From contig CALMAR010000354.1 of NCBI GenBank assembly GCA_937859855.1, positions 1 to 9,267 of the forward strand: a stretch of 9,267 nt of DNA, written 5' to 3'. The stretch comes from an uncultured Kineosporia sp. Lineage in GTDB: Bacteria > Actinomycetota > Actinomycetes > Actinomycetales > Kineosporiaceae. Below the pieces are notes generated by a model, which was given only the letters and a program-made list of their open reading frames with translations, had not been told where the DNA came from and did not search any database. Numbering within the stretch: the first letter of the stretch is position 1; each line of letters begins with the position of its first letter. Shown piece after piece: positions 1-5,377 of the stretch. A program made the translations under genes and the position numbers.

Positions 1-2
1 AG

Positions 3-494
3 CTGTGGCTGGAAGCCGACATTGCCCGGATCGACTGCCGGCGGCGTGGGGGATCCGGCCGAGGACGTGCCCTGGGCGCGGCCTGGTGCCCGCTGCACCC
101 GCGATCTGGAAGACACCATCGCATGGGCTTGCGCAGCGGATGGACAAGTCCGCGATCGCCGCCCTGTCGCGGGTCGCGTGGCGCACCGCGGAGCCACCGT
201 GAAACGCCTGGTCGCAGCGCACCTGGACGCAGACGCCAACACCACCCGCCTGGCGCCAGGCCGCCGAAACCAGCGGCATCTCAGCGTTCAGCACCCTCGC
301 CCGCAGAATCTTCCGGGCCTTCGACGGCATTGCCTCAGCCGTCGAACTCGGCCTGTCTAACTCTCGCATCGAGGGCATCACGCCAAGATCCGAGTCATCC
401 AACGCCGCGGCTACGGACATGCGCGCCGCGACACCTCACCGCGATGAGCTACCTCTGCCTCGGCGGCATCACCGTCCGCCCACCCGCGAGATGA
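3..494 (+). pseudogene. ISL3-family transposase remnant, internally deleted and frameshifted
   Basis: Pieces of an ISL3-type transposase can be read in order only by changing frame. An N-terminal piece is VPWARPGARCTRDLEDTIAW (frame 1, about 76-125), then AQRMDKSAIAALSRVAWRT (frame 2, about 134-190), then VKRLVAAHLDADA (frame 1). The C-terminal part starts at 248 with AWRQAAETSGIS and runs through ELGLSNSRIEGI. One base appears lost near 380, after which AKIRVIQRRGYGH is readable, and a further shift near 434 restores LTAMSYLCLGGITVRPPAR with a stop at 492-494. Family members are about 400-450 residues; only about 160 codons remain, so the middle, which would hold the first catalytic aspartates, is gone. 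The likely catalytic glutamate region (NSRIEG) survives. It cannot encode an active enzyme. The 5' end lies outside the window or is lost. The family call rests on recalled consensus motifs. Confidence 0.8.
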
Positions 495-599
495 CGAAAT
501 AGACCGCTACTCATCTCGATCCACAGAAGACACCGAGACAGACGGCGTCGCGGTGTCATCACCTGCTGTCCTCGCGAAGCCGGGCCGGCAGTCGCGGTA

Positions 600-628
600 T
601 TTACCGGACACGATGCTCAAGCTATGGT
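600..628 (+). promoter_or_regulatory. Probable housekeeping-type promoter of the secreted protein gene
   Basis: A -35-like TTTACC (600-605) and a -10-like TATGGT (623-628) are separated by exactly 17 bases, fitting the TTGAC / TANNNT pattern of housekeeping sigma factors in actinomycetes. Transcription would begin near 635, leaving a leader of about 34 bases before the ATG at 669. The -10 box covers an upstream in-frame ATG at 624, which argues against that start. Inferred from sequence only. Confidence 0.45.
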
Positions 629-668
629 CGGGTCAACGAAAGTGGACAAAATACCAATAGGGGACCTT

Positions 669-1232
669 ATGCAGCGCGTGCAGCCCGTCCAGCGCGAGTC
701 AAGATACTCACGCCTCGGGCACGCAGGCGGCCACTGGCTCAGCCGAAAACTGATCGTCCTCTTCGCGCTCGTACTGTGCGGCACAGGCCTCAGCGTGATG
801 GGAGCACCCGCCTCCTCTGCTGCCTCATGCGCCTACCACGACTACGGCTCCTCCTACACCCTCAGCTTCGACACCGACGGGCAAGGGCGAACTTGGGAAG
901 ACGCCGGGATGTGGATCGTTCTGCGCCGGTCCACAGCCTGCACCTTCTATGTCGTGATCGTGAACAAAAAGGCCACCGGCCGTTCCAGCTGCGAGTGGAA
1001 CGTCGGCGGTGGAATCGCTGCCTATTCGGGAGCGGAGCGCACAACCTGTCCGGCCCAAGGGCAGACCTACACCAGCACCCCGCATACGAGCAGCACAGGC
1101 ACGGGCTACGCCACCCTGAACCTTTTGCATAACTACCCCAACGCGTGCGGCAATCTCGTCAGAGGCTTTTATGGTTCCTCCGGTGACAGCATTACCCCGA
1201 TCGGACTGCGGACACCGCGTTGCGGAGGGTGA
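669..1232 (+). CDS. Small secreted six-cysteine protein of unknown function
   Basis: Encodes 187 residues. The start at 669 is preferred because AGGGGA (659-664) lies four bases upstream and a likely promoter precedes it; an in-frame ATG at 624 has no ribosome site and falls inside the -10 box. The N-terminus is a Sec-type signal: a basic stretch ending in SRK, a hydrophobic core LIVLFALVLCG, and a likely cleavage site around APASSAAS. The cysteine in the core is not a clear lipobox, because no small-residue LxxC pattern with the expected spacing follows the basic region. The mature part of about 135-140 residues is rich in Ser, Thr, Gly, Tyr and Trp and holds six cysteines (contexts SCAYH, ACTFY, SCEWN, TCPAQ, ACGNL, RCGG), enough for three disulfides. 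No known domain is recognised. It stands alone between an insertion-sequence remnant and a decayed oxidoreductase. It is probably exported and folded outside the cell; an extracellular inhibitor, binding protein or toxin-like role is possible but unsupported. Confidence 0.75.
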   Translation: MQRVQPVQRESRYSRLGHAGGHWLSRKLIVLFALVLCGTGLSVMGAPASSAASCAYHDYGSSYTLSFDTDGQGRTWEDAGMWIVLRRSTACTFYVVIVNKKATGRSSCEWNVGGGIAAYSGAERTTCPAQGQTYTSTPHTSSTGTGYATLNLLHNYPNACGNLVRGFYGSSGDSITPIGLRTPRCGG

Positions 1233-1328
1233 CACGTCCTCACCGCATCACAAGCTCGTCTCGTCCCTCTCGGGCAACCCTGCGCCTCCCATCGAGACGC
1301 GACAGGGACTCGGACAACAGTCTCAACG

Positions 1329-1995
1329 TCAATCGCGGTCAAATAAAGCCGTTCTAGCCGGCACGAGCGCCGTGAACCTCCGTCGGTACTGGTCATAGAC
1401 GTCGGCGGCTGCTTCCCGGAAACCGGTCGGCCGCCCGGCCGCGCCGAAGGTCCGGGCGTTCTCGTGCATCTCGGCCGCCCAGCGCCAACCCTTCGCAGCA
1501 CCCTGGGATTTGGCGCGCTCCAGACGCTCGGTGAGCATCGGCTGCGACCGCTTCCATTCCGCGTCGAGCGCGGCGCCCACCCCGTATTCCTCGGCGGTCG
1601 CATGCGCGGCCAGCAACAGGTCGGCGCTGCCTTTGGTCCATGACCCGTACACCATCTTGATGGCGAACGCGGCCGTTCGATGCCCGTCCAGAACGACGGT
1701 CTCGATCACTGCGCCGGAGAAGAGCCGTGCTGCCTCGGTCGCAGGGTGCCGCTTGGATAGACGCGAGTCGTTCCGGAGGTGGAGGCCCGATCACGCTGCC
1801 GCCAACCGCTCGGGCCATGACGTGCTCGACGATGCGATTGACGGACTCGGCGGTGTCGGGGGCGACGGCGTTCAGATCGACGAGAGTCCGGAAGCCGGCC
1901 ACTGCGTGAGCGGTGTCCTCTGCGGCTACCGGCGGCACTATCGAGAGCACCGCGTCGCAACCCTCGATGGAGTCGTCAGGAGTATGGCGGCCAGC
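1329..1995 (-). pseudogene. Decayed 6-phosphogluconate-dehydrogenase-like NAD(P) oxidoreductase (DUF1932 type)
   Basis: On the minus strand three frames together resemble the NAD-binding/DUF1932 oxidoreductase family. Frame one, from about 1995, reads DDSIEGCDAVLSIVPPVAAE, then a segment with DLNAVAPDTAESVNRIVEH and GGSVIGPPP, the usual end of the Rossmann part. The frame changes near 1785 to give SGTTRVYPSGT, and again near 1750 to give ATEAARLFSGAVIETVVLDG. It then continues without interruption through AIKMVYGSWTKGSADLLLAA and AEWKRSQPMLTERLERAKSQ to a stop at 1329-1331. The C-terminal helical domain is therefore intact (about 125 residues), but the N-terminal GxGxxG nucleotide-binding loop is not found upstream and two shifts lie mid-gene. 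A GTG start could in theory express the C-terminal piece alone, but that would lack cofactor binding. The upper boundary is approximate. The original substrate is unknown. Confidence 0.75.
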
Positions 1996-2395
1996 GCCGG
2001 CGCGTGAACCACGCCTGAGGTCAGGCCTGCAGGGCGAGCTGGGTGAACAGCCTCTGGCTCTCGGCGTCCGCTGATCAGCTGTAGAGCTGGCCGATCAGTG
2101 ACGACGGCTGTTGACGCCGAGCTTGTGATCAGCCAGAACGCGCCCTGACCATTGACGATGCCTGACCCTGATGGTTCGCGGTAGCCGCACGGCCGAGGAC
2201 GGCCACTCCGCTCTTGGTCTGCGTCGGACGACCAGCACGCCGCGACGAGCACTTCGTTGTTCGTAGAGGAACGGTGCAGACCGGCGCCGATGATCAGGTC
2301 CGGGTAGGCAGGGGCTGGATTCGGACTGGATCAGAAGTGGACTGGTCTTCGCGATGGTGATCTCACGCACCGACCACCAAGATCATTACCACGCC
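1996..2395. other. Gene-poor stretch, probably decayed coding DNA
   Basis: No open frame here has the codon bias, start context or recognisable motifs of a gene, although several unbroken short frames cross it. The left edge may contain the eroded N-terminus of the adjacent oxidoreductase remnant. On the minus strand, between about 2095 and 2235, weak similarity to a LuxR-type helix-turn-helix is visible (see separate entry). The right edge must hold the promoter of the downstream hydrolase operon, but no convincing -35/-10 pair stands out. Confidence 0.5.
2095..2235 (-). pseudogene. Possible trace of a LuxR-type helix-turn-helix
   Basis: Read on the minus strand, one frame gives GVAVLGRAATANHQGQA, resembling the first helices of a LuxR/FixJ DNA-binding domain (V-A-L-A...TN-EIA-A). 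A different frame shortly after gives DHKLGVNSRRH, resembling its final helix (Y-KLGV-SR). The gap between the two is about 17 bases shorter than in an intact domain, and in-frame stops intervene. This would be the tail of a lost regulator. The match is short and pieced together from two frames, so chance similarity is a real alternative. Confidence 0.25.
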
Positions 2396-2401
2396 GGGAG
2401 G
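2396..2401 (+). promoter_or_regulatory. Ribosome binding site of the Tat-exported hydrolase
   Basis: GGGAGG lies four bases before the ATG at 2406. It is a strong Shine-Dalgarno match and fixes the start just ahead of the twin-arginine signal. Confidence 0.7.
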
Positions 2402-2405
2402 CGCC

Positions 2406-3590
2406 ATGTGTGACACCAGTTCTTCGGGCCGCCCGCTCGCCCGGCGGTCCCTGCTCGCGGCGGCGGCGGCCGGTACCGGACTTGGGGTTGCGAGCGCGGT
2501 GGCTCCGGGGTCGTCATCGCGGGCCGAGGCCGCGCCGCTGCCGGGTACTCCTCTGCGGCCGCTGCTCCCGGTAGTGCCCTCGCAGCCGAAGGGCACGGTG
2601 CTCACTCAGCTCGGCACGGCCGGCGGTCCGCAGGCCGACTACGTGCGCACCGGCACCTCGACCGTCCTGACGGTCGAGGGGTTCAACTACGTGGTCGACG
2701 CCGGCCGCAGCAGTGTCACCCAGTACCTGAACGCCGGGTTGAGGTTCTCGGCGCTGGCGGGCCTGTTCATCACCCACCTGCACGCCGACCACCTCGCGGA
2801 CTACTACAACTACTTCCTGCTCGAAGGTGGTCAGCCGAACGGTTTCGGGGACCGGTTGCCGACGACTCCGCTGCCGGTCTACGGGCCCGGCCCGGCCGGT
2901 GGCCTGCCGCTGCCGGACATCCCGAACATCGCGCCGGACAACCCGACCCCGGGCATCAAGGACCTCACCGACCGGATGAACCAGGGCTACGCGTACAGCT
3001 ACAACCTGTTCATGCGCGATACCGGCACCAGCCGGATCACCGACATCCAGGACATCCACGAGATCCGGGTGCCGGCCGGGCCCGGGCCGGGCAACACCGC
3101 CCCGATACCGACGACACCGTTCCCGGTCTTCGAGGACGACCGGGTGCGGGTCACCGCCACCCTCGTCCCGCACGGAAAGGTTTTCCCGGCCTTCGCGTTC
3201 CGGTTCGACACCGACCGAAACGGCTCCGTGGTCTTCAGCGGTGACACCTCGTACAGCACCAACCTGATCACGCTGGCCAGCGGTGCCGACGTGCTGGTGC
3301 ACGAGGTGATCAACTTGGACTTCATCCAGGCGGCAGCGAAGGCGACCGGCAACCTCGACCCTGATCTGCTCGCTCACCTGAAGGATTCCCACACCATCGA
3401 GCGGGACGTCGCCCGGGTCGCGCAGGCGGCCGGCGTCCCGCAGCTGGTCCTGACCCACCTGATCCCGTCGAACCCGCTGCTGGTGCCCGACCTGGTGTGG
3501 AAGGCCAAGTGCAGCGTGGGGTACAGCGGGAAGGTCCATGTCGGGAACGACCTGGACCGGATCGCGCTACCGGTCAGGGCGGGTCGATGA
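2406..3590 (+). CDS. Tat-exported metallo-beta-lactamase-fold hydrolase (RNase Z/AtsA-like)
   Basis: Encodes 394 residues. Residues 13-18 (ARRSLL) plus the Ala/Gly-rich stretch to about 42 form a twin-arginine signal ending near AEAA, so the enzyme should fold with its metals inside and act outside the membrane. The metallo-beta-lactamase fold shows HLHADH at 124-129, a further His at 256 (VPHGK), Asp280 in FSGDT, His329 in a DSHT segment and His351 in VLTHLIP. This set is typical of the RNase Z/AtsA-like branch that binds two zinc ions. With an export signal, RNA processing is unlikely; hydrolysis of an ester, sulfate ester, lactone or phosphodiester is more plausible. An insertion of roughly 100 residues between the HxHxDH motif and His256, rich in Pro, Gly and Asp, may shape substrate choice. 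The stop overlaps the start of the next gene (ATGA at 3587), indicating coupled translation. The fold is near certain; the substrate is unknown. Confidence 0.92.
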   Translation: MCDTSSSGRPLARRSLLAAAAAGTGLGVASAVAPGSSSRAEAAPLPGTPLRPLLPVVPSQPKGTVLTQLGTAGGPQADYVRTGTSTVLTVEGFNYVVDAGRSSVTQYLNAGLRFSALAGLFITHLHADHLADYYNYFLLEGGQPNGFGDRLPTTPLPVYGPGPAGGLPLPDIPNIAPDNPTPGIKDLTDRMNQGYAYSYNLFMRDTGTSRITDIQDIHEIRVPAGPGPGNTAPIPTTPFPVFEDDRVRVTATLVPHGKVFPAFAFRFDTDRNGSVVFSGDTSYSTNLITLASGADVLVHEVINLDFIQAAAKATGNLDPDLLAHLKDSHTIERDVARVAQAAGVPQLVLTHLIPSNPLLVPDLVWKAKCSVGYSGKVHVGNDLDRIALPVRAGR

Positions 3591-4495
3591 GACTGCGACG
3601 AGTTCGCACCCGGTCGGGGTTGGAGACCCAGCACTGCGACGCCGGACAGTGGCAGCCTCTTCGCGGGAAGAATCCCCTCGGGCCGTCGCCGTTCAGTGCG
3701 GAGTGGGAGCTGGCCACGGCGGACCGGCACCTGCAGCTGACCGGGTCGTTGCTGCCGTTCGCGCCACTGTCCTTCCGTGACTTCCTGCTGTCCGAACAAC
3801 ACAACATCAACGCCAGTCGCGGCATGCTGAAGCGCTTCTACCCGGGCACTTACCGGTTGACCACAGCTTTCGAGAAGGTCACCCGGAGGACGTATCCCGG
3901 CTTCAAGCCGAAGAAGCTGTTCTACGCCGAGCCGATCTACTACTTCGGCAACGCGATGACCTTCGTGCCGACCGGTACTCCCGTCGCCTTTCCCAGTTAC
4001 TCCAAGGGCCTCGATTTCGAGCTGGAGCTGGCCTGGGTGCTGAACTCGCCGCTGTACAACGCGACCGCCGAGGAAGCCATCGACGCGATCGGCGGCTTCG
4101 TCCTGCTCAACGACTTCAGCGCCCGGGACGTCCAGCGTGACGAGATGGCCAGCGGGCTGGGGCCGGAGAAGGCCAAGCACTTCATCAGCTCCATGTCTTC
4201 CACAGTCGTGACGGCCGACGAGATCCTGCCCCGGCTAAACGAGTTGACCGGATCGGTCATCATCAACGGCCGCACCGTCAGCACGGTCGACACCCGTGCC
4301 CTGCGATGGAGTCCGGGTGAGGTGATGGCTCACGCGTCGCGCGACGAGCACCTGCTGCCCGGTGAGGTCTTCGCTACCGGAACCCTGCCCGGCGGCTCGG
4401 GTATGGAGACCGATCACTGGCTCAGACCGGGCGACACCCTCCGGCTCGTCCTGGACGGCATCGGCGAGGTCGAGCACCGCATCACCCAGTCCTGA
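3587..4495 (+). CDS. Fumarylacetoacetate-hydrolase-family enzyme
   Basis: Encodes 302 residues from the ATG that overlaps the previous stop as ATGA; a longer in-frame reading to 3497 would lie inside the upstream gene and is rejected. The family acts on beta-dicarbonyl or acylpyruvate-type compounds by hydrolysing a C-C bond, or decarboxylates or isomerises related acids, using Mg or Ca. The C-terminal catalytic domain spans about 110-300. It shows PIYYFGNAMTF (116-126), the metal-binding pair E145 and E147 in DFELELAWVL, D176 in LLNDFSARDVQ, a likely catalytic lysine in GPEKAKHF (192-199), and the closing GTLPGGSG with RPGDTLRL. The first ~105 residues form the less conserved N-terminal part. 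At 302 residues it matches the bacterial enzymes, not the ~420-residue eukaryotic tyrosine-pathway enzyme, and no tyrosine-catabolism genes are near. It is cytosolic. With metallo-hydrolases on both sides it probably cleaves a ring-opened or deacylated intermediate. Confidence 0.93.
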   Translation: MRLRRVRTRSGLETQHCDAGQWQPLRGKNPLGPSPFSAEWELATADRHLQLTGSLLPFAPLSFRDFLLSEQHNINASRGMLKRFYPGTYRLTTAFEKVTRRTYPGFKPKKLFYAEPIYYFGNAMTFVPTGTPVAFPSYSKGLDFELELAWVLNSPLYNATAEEAIDAIGGFVLLNDFSARDVQRDEMASGLGPEKAKHFISSMSSTVVTADEILPRLNELTGSVIINGRTVSTVDTRALRWSPGEVMAHASRDEHLLPGEVFATGTLPGGSGMETDHWLRPGDTLRLVLDGIGEVEHRITQS

Positions 4496-4515
4496 GACAA
4501 CCCGTCGAACCATCC

Positions 4516-4523
4516 AGGGAGAG
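4516..4523 (+). promoter_or_regulatory. Ribosome binding site of the cytosolic metallo-hydrolase
   Basis: AGGGAGAG sits eight bases before the ATG at 4532, within the 36-base gap after the upstream gene. No promoter is apparent in the gap, so co-transcription is likely. Confidence 0.65.
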
Positions 4524-4531
4524 CAACCGTC

Positions 4532-5314
4532 ATGCCGAAATGGTCGGACCAACAACAGGTGGCGGACAACGTTTTCGTCTTCACCGGCACAGACGTCAAT
4601 TGGGTGATCATCCAGGAAGGCGGCGCGCTGACCCTCATCGACGCCGGCTGGGTCGGCGACACTCAGGAGGTGGAACGGTCCATCCGATCCTTGGGCGCGC
4701 GACCGGAGGACCTGCGGGCCGTCCTCCTCACCCACGCTCACGCCGACCACACCGGCGCCCTGAACCATCTGCACGACAACTACGGCGTGCCGCTGTACAT
4801 GAGCGCCGTGGAGGTGCCGAACGCGCGGGGAGAGAACGTCGAGACCGGCGGCCCGATCGACGTTGCCAAGCGCCTGTACCGGCCACAAGTCATCCGCTGG
4901 GCCGCGCAGATGGTGAAGGCCGGCGCGCTCCAGCACGTCACCGTCCCCGCGGCGCTCGCCTTCCCGCCCGAGCACGGGCAGGGCGGCGCGCTCGACCTGC
5001 CCGGACGACCCGTCCCGGTCGCGACGCCCGGCCACACATCGGGCCACACCAGCTATCTGCTTCCAGACGCCGGAGTGGTGGTCACGGGTGACGCGCTGAT
5101 CACCGCGCATCCGACGATCAACGGCGTCGGCCCCCGCCTGCTACCGCATGGCTTCTCACACGACCAGCACAGTGTCGTCCAGTCTCTGTATGCGCTGCGT
5201 GAACTGGATGCCGAGCTGTTCGTCCCCGGTCACGGACCCGCGTGGTACGGCTCCATGCGCAGCTCCGTCGACCAGGCGTTGGCGGACGTGATCGCCAAGG
5301 GCTCACCCAGCTGA
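4532..5314 (+). CDS. Cytosolic metallo-beta-lactamase-fold hydrolase
   Basis: Encodes 260 residues with no signal peptide or membrane segment. The fold is complete and in order: the opening strands with TLIDAGW (34-40), HAHADH at 68-73, His168 in TPGHTSGH, Asp187 in VVTGDAL and His234 in VPGHGPA. This is the glyoxalase II / lactonase-like layout with two metal sites, a branch different from the exported hydrolase two genes upstream. Such enzymes hydrolyse thioesters, lactones or similar esters; the exact substrate cannot be told. The segment between about 95 and 150 (dividing the first and second metal motifs) is helical and likely covers the active site. It is the third gene of the presumed operon, 36 bases after the fumarylacetoacetate-hydrolase-like gene and just before a terminator. 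The neighbours suggest that it supplies or consumes the substrate of that enzyme. Confidence 0.92.
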   Translation: MPKWSDQQQVADNVFVFTGTDVNWVIIQEGGALTLIDAGWVGDTQEVERSIRSLGARPEDLRAVLLTHAHADHTGALNHLHDNYGVPLYMSAVEVPNARGENVETGGPIDVAKRLYRPQVIRWAAQMVKAGALQHVTVPAALAFPPEHGQGGALDLPGRPVPVATPGHTSGHTSYLLPDAGVVVTGDALITAHPTINGVGPRLLPHGFSHDQHSVVQSLYALRELDAELFVPGHGPAWYGSMRSSVDQALADVIAKGSPS

Positions 5315-5325
5315 GCGCTCCTCGG

Positions 5326-5348
5326 CGGCCGGTCGTTCCGGCCGTTTT
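5326..5348 (+). terminator. Hairpin terminator of the hydrolase operon
   Basis: A perfect 7-bp inverted repeat, CGGCCGG (5326-5332) and CCGGCCG (5338-5344), with a five-base loop TCGTT, is followed directly by TTTT (5345-5348). It begins 11 bases after the stop of the metallo-hydrolase and marks the likely end of the operon, separating it from the regulator gene. Confidence 0.7.
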
Positions 5349-5377
5349 CGACCCGCTCGTCTGCGATAGCGTCGAGC

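Noticed and set aside
624..668. Earlier ATG for the secreted protein
   Set aside because: No ribosome site, and it overlaps a likely -10 box; the start at 669 has AGGGGA at good spacing.
1938..2252. Open frame on the minus strand (104 residues)
   Set aside because: No start context or motif, and it runs across both decayed regions in a frame unrelated to either.
2514..3539. Long open frame on the minus strand (341 residues)
   Set aside because: It lies wholly opposite the metallo-beta-lactamase-fold gene, shows no domain motif, and is the usual antisense shadow in high-GC DNA.
3497..3586. N-terminal extension of the fumarylacetoacetate-hydrolase-family protein
   Set aside because: It would lie inside the upstream gene and adds Gly/Arg-rich residues; the ATG overlapping the stop at 3587 is the natural start.
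4235..5110. Open frame on the minus strand (291 residues)
   Set aside because: Antisense to the two hydrolase genes, with no motifs; the plus-strand genes carry full catalytic motifs.
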